Source: a bacterium (lineage in GTDB: Bacteria; Bacillota; Clostridia; Lachnospirales; Lachnospiraceae). Taken from it: DNA of 64,000 nucleotides. A program made the translations under genes and the position numbers. The notes below the pieces were generated by a model, which was not told the origin of the DNA, did not search any database, and saw nothing but the letters and a program-made list of their open reading frames with translations. The stretch spans positions 15,176 to 79,175 of the forward strand of contig JAUNJY010000010.1 of NCBI GenBank assembly GCA_030535455.1, in the 5' to 3' direction. This document shows, piece after piece, positions 32,649 to 42,000 of the stretch (its first letter is position 1; each line of letters begins with the position of its first letter).

Positions 32649-33215
32649 ATGAAATTATCAACGAAAGCCGTCGTACAGACGGGGGTGCTATTAGCAATCT
32701 GTATCGCAAGTCAATTTATGAAAGGTCTTTCTGTCTATATTACAGGATCAATCGTTAACCTTACCATTGTAATGGCAGTACTTCTTGTAGGAGTAAGCAG
32801 CGGTATTATTCTATCTGTAATTGCACCAATTACAGCATTTTGGATTTCCCCATCACCAATTACGCAAAGTATTCCAATGGTTATTCCTTGTATTATGATC
32901 GGAAACATTTTATTAGCAGTAGGCATTTACTTATTCCAGAAAAAAGTACTTACAAAACAAATGAAATTAAATATAAGAGTAGCAGTAGGAATGGTTGTCG
33001 GTTCCTTAGCCAAAGCAGTATTTATGGGGGTATCAATCGTATGCATCTTGCTTCCAATGTTTAAAGGAAATCTTCCTGCAAAAAAAGCTGATATGATCTT
33101 AAATACAGCAAAGGTTACTTTTTCTGTAACTCAGTTTATTACTGCAATCATTGGCTGCGCCATTGCTTATGTAATCTGGTTAAGAATTAAAGACGTCGTT
33201 TCAAAAGAGTATTAA
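32649..33215 (+). CDS. ECF transporter S component
   Basis: The 188-residue protein has about five to six membrane spans, starting STKAVVQTGVLLAICIASQF, with the short compact layout of energy-coupling-factor S components, which bind a vitamin or metal and dock on a shared EcfAAT module. The module is not in the window. The ATG at 32649 has an AAAGGAGG site. No known vitamin riboswitch is recognisable in the 112 bases upstream, so the ligand is open. Confidence 0.7.
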   Translation: MKLSTKAVVQTGVLLAICIASQFMKGLSVYITGSIVNLTIVMAVLLVGVSSGIILSVIAPITAFWISPSPITQSIPMVIPCIMIGNILLAVGIYLFQKKVLTKQMKLNIRVAVGMVVGSLAKAVFMGVSIVCILLPMFKGNLPAKKADMILNTAKVTFSVTQFITAIIGCAIAYVIWLRIKDVVSKEY

Positions 33216-33238
33216 GAGGGCTTTTGTAGAAGGTATGA

Positions 33239-33365
33239 AATGCCTTTTCTAGCGGCTAAATCTCCATTATGTAAATTGAGGAAAGGCATTAAAATATTCA
33301 CAGACTACAGAACAGGGAAGGGAGTTTCTAACAATAGTATTGCTAGGAAATCTCCCTTCCCTGTT
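33239..33365 (+). terminator. Two hairpins after the ECF gene, second one bidirectional
   Basis: AATGCCTTT (33239-33247) pairs with AAAGGCATT (33282-33290), then AAAATATT. AACAGGGAAGGGAG (33311-33324) pairs with CTCCCTTCCCTGTT (33352-33365). They separate the convergent ECF and DUF4317 genes. Confidence 0.65.
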
Positions 33366-33423
33366 TCGTAAACCTACAATATTTTAATGTCTTGCCTCAT
33401 CAATAACCAACAATCGCGTCAGC

Positions 33424-34803
33424 CTAAAGCATGGTATTAACACCGTTAACATTGGCTTGTTCATCATCTTCCATTGGAATGATGATGCATTTCTTACCGT
33501 CAATGATTTGGGATTTAATCTGTGTAACCTTTTCTGGTTTTACACGTAATATTACGTCATAGTTTGGCTGAGCAGCATCTTTGGATGCTTCTTCAAGCTC
33601 GTCCTTTAGGTAGTCATCGCCTGCATCTTCATCTACAGGAGAAGAAGGAATTTCCACGTCCATTGAGGAAACAACATCATTCATGGAGTCAAAGTCATTC
33701 TCGATATTATTGTTAGAAGAGAAAGTTTCGGATTGTGTTTCTTCTAACTTTTGTTGTAACTCGTCCACTTTTTCACGTAATTGAAGTTCGGTTCTTCTCT
33801 GTTCGCTTACGGCAAGTACTTTGGAGTCAATTAAATGTTCCACGACTGGAAGTGCTTCACCGAATTCTTCTTCATACTGTTCTTTGATCTTAGCAGAAAC
33901 TTCTTCAGAAACACCGCTTTCTTCTAAGACTTCTTGGATTGCATCATTTGTTAAGATAATTGGATCACGATCCTTATCGTAAATGGCATCCATTTCTTCC
34001 ACCATGTTATTGAAGTTTTCTTGAATCTTCATAAATAAAGGACTGTTCTTTTCATCATCGGCACCAATTGCACGGCGAATAATGGATTGGAAGGTCTCTT
34101 TTTGCTCAGTAGCTGTCTGTTTGGAAGGGCAGCCAAGGCCGGCTTCCATAAATTCAGGATGAGGCTCTTTCGCATTTTTTGTATAGAACATAACAGAATG
34201 AATGTCTGTACTGCGGTCGGTAAAGGCAGGGAAAACAAACCCATTTTCAGGAGGATTTACGACCCAGTCACGCTCTCTGGCACCAATGCGATCCTGATCT
34301 TCAATATAGCCAAGGCCTGGTTTGGATAAGGTTACCGGACAAATCGCACAAAGGATATATTCGTATACTTCTTCGGACTCGTCTAATTTATTGTTATCGG
34401 ATGTCTTTGTCATGACATCGTAAGCATCATGGAAAAGTAGAATTAAATAGTTTCCGGCATAATCATACGTATCTTTGACTAATTGATAGAAACTTTCTAA
34501 TAGATTTTCGTCTTTTAAACGGCTCTCTTTGAGTGCCATAAGGGATTGTTGTCTTCCGCCGATTTCTTCCTGGTCAAGAGGAAACTCAAGCTCTAATAAG
34601 TTATTTCCAATGGTTCCGGATAATGTCTTTTTAGCAATTTCTAAGTATTTAAATAACTCTTCTTCTTGCAGATTTAAGAAGGTTTCGGAGATATTTAAAA
34701 TCGTATTTTTTTCGCAATCAACATAACAGCCACACATTTTTGTGAAGGTACATTCTGTCTTTTTAAAGCGACGCTTTAGTTCTAACACATCTTTCTTGTT
34801 CAT
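33424..34803 (-). CDS. DUF4317-family protein
   Basis: The 459-residue soluble protein starts MNKKDVLELKRRFKKTECTF and matches the DUF4317 family, which is widespread in Lachnospiraceae and has no known function. The first 270 residues form a conserved globular part with MCGCYVD and PVTLSKPGLGYI; residues about 340-390 are coiled coil; the C-terminal 60 residues form a small separate domain after an acidic linker. The ATG at 34803 has a GAGAGGA ribosome binding site; the longer in-frame start has none. Confidence 0.75.
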   Translation of the reverse strand: MNKKDVLELKRRFKKTECTFTKMCGCYVDCEKNTILNISETFLNLQEEELFKYLEIAKKTLSGTIGNNLLELEFPLDQEEIGGRQQSLMALKESRLKDENLLESFYQLVKDTYDYAGNYLILLFHDAYDVMTKTSDNNKLDESEEVYEYILCAICPVTLSKPGLGYIEDQDRIGARERDWVVNPPENGFVFPAFTDRSTDIHSVMFYTKNAKEPHPEFMEAGLGCPSKQTATEQKETFQSIIRRAIGADDEKNSPLFMKIQENFNNMVEEMDAIYDKDRDPIILTNDAIQEVLEESGVSEEVSAKIKEQYEEEFGEALPVVEHLIDSKVLAVSEQRRTELQLREKVDELQQKLEETQSETFSSNNNIENDFDSMNDVVSSMDVEIPSSPVDEDAGDDYLKDELEEASKDAAQPNYDVILRVKPEKVTQIKSQIIDGKKCIIIPMEDDEQANVNGVNTML

Positions 34804-35073
34804 ATATAATCCTCTCAGTTCGTGAGTTATTGGTAAACATGCAAGCACAAAAGTAGTGCCCATCTAGTTATTATAATTGGCAATGGAAATGTCTGCAAGC
34901 CATAAAGTTTATTCTTTAGGAAAGTTTTTTATTAGAAATGGTAGGTATGTATATTTACATTCCTTGGAAACCATGCTACTTTTAATGCATAGGAAATACT
35001 TTGGATTGTTAACTATGAAGTATTCATTTAGTGGGTATACTATCCATTAAGTTTAGATAGAAGGAGAGTATCA

Positions 35074-35829
35074 ATGAGATTAATATCATGGAATGTAAAT
35101 GGGCTTCGTGCCTGTGTCCAAAAAGGATTTATAGATTTTTTTAATGAGATCGATGCAGACGTTTTCTGTATTCAGGAAAGCAAATTACAGGAAGGCCAGA
35201 TAGATTTAGACCTTCCGGGCTACTATCAGTATTGGAACTATGCGGAAAAGAAAGGCTATTCCGGAACAGCCATCTTTACAAAGCAAGAGCCAATCAGTGT
35301 GTCTTACGGTCTTGGAATTGAGGAACATGACAAGGAAGGCCGCGTAATTACCTTAGAATTTAATGAATTTTATATGATTACGGTGTATACGCCAAACTCA
35401 CAGAATGAGCTGGCAAGACTTCCTTACCGTATGACTTGGGAAGATGAATTTAAGGCATATCTTAAGAAGCTGGAAGAAAATAAGCCGGTCATTGTATGCG
35501 GTGATTTAAATGTTGCCCACAAGGAAATTGACTTGAAAAATCCAAAGCCAAATCAAAAGAATGCCGGATTTACCATAGAAGAGAGAACAAAGATGACAGA
35601 GTTATTAGATTCTGGATTTATTGATACATTCCGTTATTTCTATCCAGATCAGACAGAAATCTACTCCTGGTGGTCTTATCGTTTCAAGGCAAGAGAGAAG
35701 AACGCAGGATGGCGTATTGATTACTTCTTGGCATCTAAATGTTTAGAGGACAAGCTAAAAGGTGCAAAGATCCATACAGAGGTGTTTGGCTCTGACCATT
35801 GTCCGGTAGAATTAGAAATCGAGTTATAA
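35074..35829 (+). CDS. xth: Exodeoxyribonuclease III (AP endonuclease, ExoA type)
   Basis: The 251-residue protein has all EEP-family motifs: [11 protein letters not shown] (Asn ligand), CIQESKLQ (metal Glu about 35), [20 protein letters not shown] (Asp/Asn), WRIDYFL and the terminal [10 protein letters not shown] (catalytic His). It cuts DNA at abasic sites after Nth-type glycosylases. AGAAGGAGAG ribosome binding site. Its terminator is split by the structured element at 35836. Confidence 0.95.
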   Translation: MRLISWNVNGLRACVQKGFIDFFNEIDADVFCIQESKLQEGQIDLDLPGYYQYWNYAEKKGYSGTAIFTKQEPISVSYGLGIEEHDKEGRVITLEFNEFYMITVYTPNSQNELARLPYRMTWEDEFKAYLKKLEENKPVIVCGDLNVAHKEIDLKNPKPNQKNAGFTIEERTKMTELLDSGFIDTFRYFYPDQTEIYSWWSYRFKAREKNAGWRIDYFLASKCLEDKLKGAKIHTEVFGSDHCPVELEIEL

Positions 35830-35835
35830 TAAAAA

Positions 35836-36112
35836 AGAGCTGCATTACGCAGCTCTCAGACTGTAGACAATTAAACTCTAGCAGTTACTTCAGCGCACTG
35901 CTTATAGGAAAGTTTGAAAACCATAGGTTTTCATTAAAATCAATATCCGGAAACCGCGCTTTTCGGATATTGGATTAGTGCGAATAGGTCCTTCTTTTTA
36001 AGGACTTGCACGAGTGAGCACTAATCATTTCCTTCGGCACTGGATGAAAGCCTGATTTCATCCAAAGCTTGGCGACTTTGTCGACAAGCTGAGAGCTGCA
36101 TTATGCAGCTCT
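35836..36112 (+). other. Multi-hairpin structured element inserted at the xth terminator
   Basis: A 21-base terminator hairpin (AGAGCTGC-ATTAC-GCAGCTCT, 35836-35856) is repeated with one change at 36092-36112, where the T-run follows. Between them, GCAGCTCTCAG (35849-35859) pairs with CTGAGAGCTGC (36089-36099), enclosing stems GAAAACC/GGTTTTC (35916-35932), CAATATCCG/CGGATATTG (35941-35972), GATTAGTGC/GCACTAATC (35973-36026) with inner GTCCTT/AAGGAC, GGATGAAA/TTTCATCC (36042-36063) and AGCTTG/CAAGCT (36066-36090). There is no ORF of note. It looks like an insertion that duplicated its target hairpin, or a structured RNA with a switchable closing stem. Confidence 0.6.
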
Positions 36113-36268
36113 TTTTTCAAGAATAGGAAACTTCTCTTCAAGCAGCCTCCTATTCTTGAAGAAAGCACACTGAAAAGCGGGTGCAGGATGCGCACTCACT
36201 CGAGAGGAAGATGTCGCTTAAGCGACCGAGTTCGGCGCGGTAAAGTGTCTTCTCCCGGGGGATTGAGG
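36112..36268 (+). repeat. Terminator-linked structured repeat, copy B
   Basis: TTTTTTCAAGAATAGGA (36112-36128) pairs with TCCTATTCTTGAAGAAA (36148-36164), 17 pairs with one G-T. The core has GATGCGCACTCACTCG, hairpin GTCGC-TTAA-GCGAC, CGAGTTCGGCGCGG, AAAGTGTCTTCTCC and GGGGGATTGAGG. The rest of the interval to 36445 has only the ribosome binding site of the next gene. Confidence 0.8.
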
Positions 36269-36445
36269 GAACGGGATATATTTCGTTTTTAGGAACTATT
36301 TTTCGCACTCTTTTCCAACGATAGGAGTCAATATAATTTCAGAAGCAAGTCATAAATAAAACTACATAGAAATAATAATACACAACATGGAAGTTATTCC
36401 TAAAAAGGCTTACAATGAAGTTAGAGAATAAAAGGAGGGAAAATA

Positions 36446-37438
36446 ATGACAGAAACTGTAATTGATGCTGTGAGTAAATATCGTCAGACTGAAGAAGTCC
36501 TTCGGAAGATGACTAAGCGGGCACTGGGAAAGTCTTTTGAACACTTTTCTTACCAGGAGCTTTCAGGAGGCTTATGTAATGTTGTCTATCTAATTGAGGC
36601 GGATCAAGAAAAGATGGTACTAAAAGTTGCACCAGAGTCAGACGTACTTATGATGCGACATGAGAAGGATATTATAAAGACGGAAGCAAGAATGTTAAAG
36701 TTAATTGAAGAAAAGTTACATATTCCAGCACCAAGGCTTATTTATTTTGATATGACATGTACAGTATGTGATGTGCCATATCTCTTTATGAGCGTGATCG
36801 AAGGAAGGCCACTAATGAATCTGTCCCCTCAGCCGGAGGAAAAGGCAGTGTATGAGATCAAACGTGAAGTGGGAGAAATCTGTAAACAGATTTGTTCTAT
36901 TCATGGAGATTATTTTGGAATTCCGTCCGTAATGGAGACGCATATGGACAATAACTGTGATTTCATACTCACTTTGTTTAAGATGCTATTACAGGACGCG
37001 AAGGAGAAGGATATTGAAGTGCCAGGAATGGAAGCCACTGAATTGCTAGCATTGATTGAAAGCCAGAGAGAGGTGTTAAATGAAGTACTTCACCCATGTT
37101 TAATTCATACCGATACGTGGGATGGTAACCTTATGGTGAAGGACGATCGGTTAATGGGATTAATTGATTATGCAGCCATGTTATATGGAGATCCTTTGAT
37201 GAGCCATGATTTTCATGACTTTTCCCCAGAGCCCGGAAATGCATTTTGTGAAGGATTTGGAAAAGCAAGTTTTACAGACAATGAAAAGATAAGGATTAGC
37301 ATTTATAAACTCTGGCATCGCCTTGGTATGATTGTAGAGAGAGGATATCGCAACTATATCGATACAAGCCTATATGCCTGGGTATTAGACGAATATACAA
37401 ATGAACTAGATCATTTAATGAGAATAACAGCCAGATAG
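36446..37438 (+). CDS. Aminoglycoside phosphotransferase-fold kinase
   Basis: The 330-residue protein has a kinase-like APH fold: N-lobe with YLIEADQEKMVLKVAP (ATP-binding Lys), hinge at LFMSVIEGRPL, catalytic loop LIHTDTWDGNLMVKD (the usual HGDxxxxN appears as HTDTWDGN) and metal site GLIDYAAMLYGDP. Such enzymes phosphorylate small molecules; antibiotic resistance is only one possibility and is not implied. AGGAGGG ribosome binding site. Confidence 0.8.
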   Translation: MTETVIDAVSKYRQTEEVLRKMTKRALGKSFEHFSYQELSGGLCNVVYLIEADQEKMVLKVAPESDVLMMRHEKDIIKTEARMLKLIEEKLHIPAPRLIYFDMTCTVCDVPYLFMSVIEGRPLMNLSPQPEEKAVYEIKREVGEICKQICSIHGDYFGIPSVMETHMDNNCDFILTLFKMLLQDAKEKDIEVPGMEATELLALIESQREVLNEVLHPCLIHTDTWDGNLMVKDDRLMGLIDYAAMLYGDPLMSHDFHDFSPEPGNAFCEGFGKASFTDNEKIRISIYKLWHRLGMIVERGYRNYIDTSLYAWVLDEYTNELDHLMRITAR

Positions 37439-37531
37439 AGGATAGGGGAAAGGTGGCATACACAATTTGATACAAGCATATACATAAACAAACTGTTCGA
37501 TAGAAAGAAATGACAGCAAGAGGTAGGAAAA

Positions 37532-38662
37532 GTGCGAGTAGAAATGGTGTATGTATTAATATGGCCGGTATTATTGGCATGCTTTAGCATCGTAATTATT
37601 TCATATGCAAAAAAATATGATAGATGGATAGGCGGGATTTATGCAGCAGTCATGGCAGTCATCGTCATGTTTACCGCCATTGAGTCAGAGTTATTTAGGG
37701 GAACAGAAGGACTAAAGGATCCATTTACCATGTTACAGGCATTCTTTATGTATATGGGATTTACCGGATGCACAATCTTATTGTCTTTAAGTACTGTGGC
37801 AGAGAAGCGTCCCATCAAGGTGAAACGGTGGCTTAGGTTTAGCTATTTATGTTTAGGTGTCTCCTTATTGTTTAAAAGCATAATGGTATATCGAGCTAAT
37901 CCAAGTCTTGCAATTTGGAAATGGGACGGGCAAGCAAATGCGTTGTTGGTGCTTTGGTTAATGCTTTACATGTTTTTACATGGAAAACAAGCCTATACAA
38001 AGAAAACATGCATCCTTCCTATGATGTTAATCATAATATGGAAGGACATGTCCACCAGAGTCAGTCTTTTGGCAGTAGTCATTATGGGCATCTTAGCATT
38101 GGTAGTGATAGTGAAAATGAGACTGCTCTCCTTGCCGGAGATTCAGTATAGAGACCCGAACCATCTGTTTCAGTTCGCTACCATAGTATATGGTGGAAGT
38201 ATCTTACTAGTATCTGCATATGCCGGGCTCTTCTTGAAGTATCCATCCAGTATGATTTATAACATATTGACCATTGCATATATACTGGTGATAGTCTTAG
38301 TATTACTGCTTCGACAGGAAAGGCTTAGTTATTTAAGCTATGCAATGATTTTGATATGGGACATTGTCCTGACATTGCTGCTTAAAGTGCTATATCCACA
38401 ACTAAATATTGCCGTAGTAGTCTTGTTTGGAATTTGTCTTCTGCCTGTCTTATTCTTTTTACTTCGAATTAAGCGGACTTGGAAATCTGGATTTGAAGTA
38501 AGCCACATGGCATTGCTTGTTATGATCATTTCAGGCATTTTATGTTGTGGACTTAGAGGCGTATATAACGGAAGTGCCCACATATTTCTTTATTCATTTT
38601 GGATTGGAGCGGGAACCGTATTGGCTTATACGCTATATTGTATGACGAAACGGCTGGTATAA
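37532..38662 (+). CDS. Polytopic membrane protein of unknown function
   Basis: The 376-residue protein consists of about 11 closely spaced membrane segments with very short loops and no recognised motif. GTG start 7 bases after AGGTAGGAAAA; an ATG four codons later is possible. It follows the kinase by 93 bases and ends in a strong terminator. No function proposed. Confidence 0.6.
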   Translation: MRVEMVYVLIWPVLLACFSIVIISYAKKYDRWIGGIYAAVMAVIVMFTAIESELFRGTEGLKDPFTMLQAFFMYMGFTGCTILLSLSTVAEKRPIKVKRWLRFSYLCLGVSLLFKSIMVYRANPSLAIWKWDGQANALLVLWLMLYMFLHGKQAYTKKTCILPMMLIIIWKDMSTRVSLLAVVIMGILALVVIVKMRLLSLPEIQYRDPNHLFQFATIVYGGSILLVSAYAGLFLKYPSSMIYNILTIAYILVIVLVLLLRQERLSYLSYAMILIWDIVLTLLLKVLYPQLNIAVVVLFGICLLPVLFFLLRIKRTWKSGFEVSHMALLVMIISGILCCGLRGVYNGSAHIFLYSFWIGAGTVLAYTLYCMTKRLV

Positions 38663-38669
38663 AGGAAGC

Positions 38670-38716
38670 AAATCCAGCCTTCTTTCTAGGAGTTAAGGAA
38701 GAAGGCTGGATTTTTT
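38670..38716 (+). terminator. Rho-independent terminator of the membrane protein gene
   Basis: AAATCCAGCCTTCTT pairs perfectly with AAGAAGGCTGGATTT, followed by a T-run (38711-38716) that is also the 5' foot of repeat copy C. Confidence 0.95.
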
Positions 38717-38872
38717 AATTGCTAGGAAACTTCTCTTTGAGAAGCCTCCTAGCAATTAAAAAAAGCTTTCTAAAAACCAGAAAGCCAAGATGCGCACTCA
38801 CGCGGAAGGAGTGTGTCACTAACGCGACCCGGTTCGGCGCGAGCAAAGTGTCTTTTTCCAGGGGATTGAGGG
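38711..38872 (+). repeat. Terminator-linked structured repeat, copy C
   Basis: TTTTTTAATTGCTAGGA (38711-38727) pairs perfectly with TCCTAGCAATTAAAAAA (38747-38763), capped by CTTCTC/GAGAAG. Second hairpin GCTTTCT/AGAAAGC, then the core GATGCGCACTCACGCG, CCGGTTCGGCGCGAG, CAAAGTGTC and GGGGATTGAGG. GGAAGGAG pairs with CTTTTTCC over 8 positions using two G-T pairs. The remaining 135 bases up to 39008 hold the start region of the pectinase gene. Confidence 0.8.
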
Positions 38873-39008
38873 GCCAGGGAGGTGAGAGTGTGTGCAAAAA
38901 ATCAGTAGATTTAATTAAAAAGGAGCAAGAAAACAGTAGAATAGGGTCGATAGCAAAACTTATAATAAAAGGTGAAACTTGTAAAGACATAGAAAGTGGG
39001 GATTTTTT

Positions 39009-42000
39009 ATGAGAAAGAGAATGACTAGGATTACATCATTAGTGGCAGCAGCTTCTATTGCATGCTCTATGTTTGTATCTCCAGTAGGAATTACAGCTTA
39101 TGCAAAGACTGCAAGGCTTACTTCAGAAGTAGGTTACAATGATGTAACCGGATTAAGGGTACCAACATTGGCATATGATGAGACATCAATCTCACTTGTG
39201 TGGGACAAGCCAGAAAAGTATGATAATATTGCAGATTACAATGTATATATGGATGGCAAATTTGTTGGAACTGCACGTGAAAGCTATGAAAAGAATGCAG
39301 AATGGGCATCCGCATACATGAATTCATTTTACGAAGGATATGCAAAGAAAGATGTAGACATGGTAGATGTGGACATCCACTCTTATAAGGCAACCGGCTT
39401 AAAACCTGCTACTCAGTATGAATTCGAAGTACGCCCAGTCAATGCGGCAGGAAAAGAATTAGGCACAAGCAAGACGATCAAACAAACGACCGCAAAAACT
39501 GCAAACGTGTGCAACATTGTGGACTTTGGTGCAAAAGCATCCGAGAAAGGCTATACATATTATAATGATGAAATTAATCAGTTAATTGTGAATAATACCA
39601 AGGCGATTCAGGCTGCAATCGATGATTGTGAAGATGGTGGAACGGTTGTGATTCCAAAAGGAATTTATATGTCCGGAGCAATCTACCTTAAGAGCAATAT
39701 GACCCTTGAATTACAGGAAGGGGCGATCCTTTGGGGTTCACCAAATACAGATCACTATGAACATAACTATTTATTATACCCATATTCCACAGATACAAGA
39801 GCATGGGCATTGGTAAATGCATATTCAGCAGATGAAAACCAGATGCTTGAAAATATCCGTATCACAGGTCAAGGTACGATTTACGGAAACGGATTTAAAT
39901 ATGGAAAAGCAGATGCCATCTTAGGTGATGGTGTGTCTGAAGTGCAATACCAGTCTAAAAATGAACTTGATCCAGCGGATGACAAATATAAGCTAGAGCA
40001 ATGGGTGAGTTCATCCAATGTAAAAGTAAGTGACACAAGTACAGATAAGGCAATGGATCCTAACAAGCAAAATTATGGTGTATTAGCGAAAGATGCTTTT
40101 GATAAAGCAAAAGCGGAAGGCAAGAGTGATACAGTAGCTTATGCAAGCAGACCAAATCTAGTAGCACTTCGTGGCGTAAATGGAATTTATGTAGAAGGCG
40201 TTACCTTTAAAAATCCAGCATTCCATACACTTGCAATCCTTGATAGCAAGAATGTGGTTTCAGCAGATGTAAAATACATCACATATGACTGTAATAATGC
40301 AGATGGTATTGAAATCGGTAATACGGAAAATGCATTGATCTACAATAACTTCTTCGATACCGGAGATGATTCCATTAACTTTGCAACAGGCCTTGGTAAT
40401 GGCGTAAAAGATGCAGAACAACAGCCATCCAGCAAGATCTGGACCTTTAATAACTTTATCCGTAATGGACATGGTGGTGCAATCGCAGCCGGAAGCCATA
40501 CAGGTGCAGGAATTTGCGATATGTTAGTGGAAGACAACGTAATCAACTTAAATGAAATGCCTTTCCGTTTTAAAAGTGCTCCAGTAAATGGTGGCGGTAT
40601 CTATAATGTCACAATCAGAGACTGTGCAGTAGCAAACTGTAAACAATTATTCGTTATGACAACAAGCTATGGTGATGCAAATCAGGCATTTGCAGTAGAA
40701 CCAGCAGACAAGCCAGCAGAATTTTATAATATTTCTGCTTATAACATTACAGCAGATACCATCAGCAAAAATTCATTTTACTTAATGGCAGATGTGGCTG
40801 CAACTTATAAACCATGGCATACACACCATAATTTATATTTTGAAGACATCACTTGTACCAACATTACAACACAAAAATCTGAGTTAATCACAGGATGTGA
40901 AGATGTTGAATTCAAAAATGTCTCTTTAAATTGGAATGCTTCCAAAGTAGCTACACCAGCACCTTGGTCAACCATCACATATTCCAAAGATATTAAGTTT
41001 ACAGGAACTACAACATTAGCAGACAAAGCAAAAGATGCTATGGCAGCACCTATATGGGGAGATGCAAAAGTATCAGGCGAAACAATGGTAGAAGACAAGA
41101 CATCCTACAAGACTGCAAGCACTACCCTTACTTGGGATGCTGCAACAGATAATACAAAAGTAGCAAGTTACTCCGTAGATGTTTATGTTGGAGATACAAA
41201 AGTTGATCAAATCGATGATATTAAGAATACAAACTATACAGTAACCGGTTTATCAATAGGTGTAGACTATACTTATAAAGTTTATGCAAGCGATGCAACA
41301 GGCAATAAGACAGAGGGACCAGTACTTACTCAAAAATCAGCAGGTGAAAAAGATACCACTGCAATTCTTACTTCTGAAAACAAAGAAGTTACTTTTTCAG
41401 GAGAAGGTTATACTTGGGCACTTGCTAAATTTGCAAATGCAAAAGTAACTGATGAAAGAGTCAGAGGATACAAAGTTTATGTAAATGGAAAAGAAACAGA
41501 GACCTTCTATAACTATAAGATCCAAAATTCTGCGTTTTCCGAAACAATCAGTCAAAATGTAAGAAGAATGACTGCTGGAAAAGATAACAGTGTTAAAATC
41601 GTTGCATTTACAGATGCAGGCTTAGTAGCTGAGTACAAAGAAGCAACCGTAAAGACAACAGAAAACTATGACCATAAAGCTCCAGTATGGTCAAAAGATG
41701 CGAAGATTACAGTAACACAAAAGGGAACAGACCTGGTTCTTTCCTGGCCAAAGGCTACCGATGACACAGCAGTATTAGGATACCGTGTCTATGTGGATAG
41801 AAAACCAATGTTAGCAGATGCAAATAAAGAGTTTAACCAAGTAAATGGTAACCTTACAACAACTGCAACTACCTATACTGTGAAAGGTTTAGACCTTACA
41901 AAAGAGCATACATTCAAAGTAGAAGCAGGAGATACCTGGTGGAAGGCAGCAGCTGGCGAAGGCCCATTCCACTGGACATTCAGTGGACCAACAGCTACTT

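Noticed and set aside
35836..36112. Retron-type msr-msd RNA, because of an 11-bp closing stem and long hairpins
   Set aside because: No reverse transcriptase gene is nearby and no typical msr branching guanosine context could be recognised.
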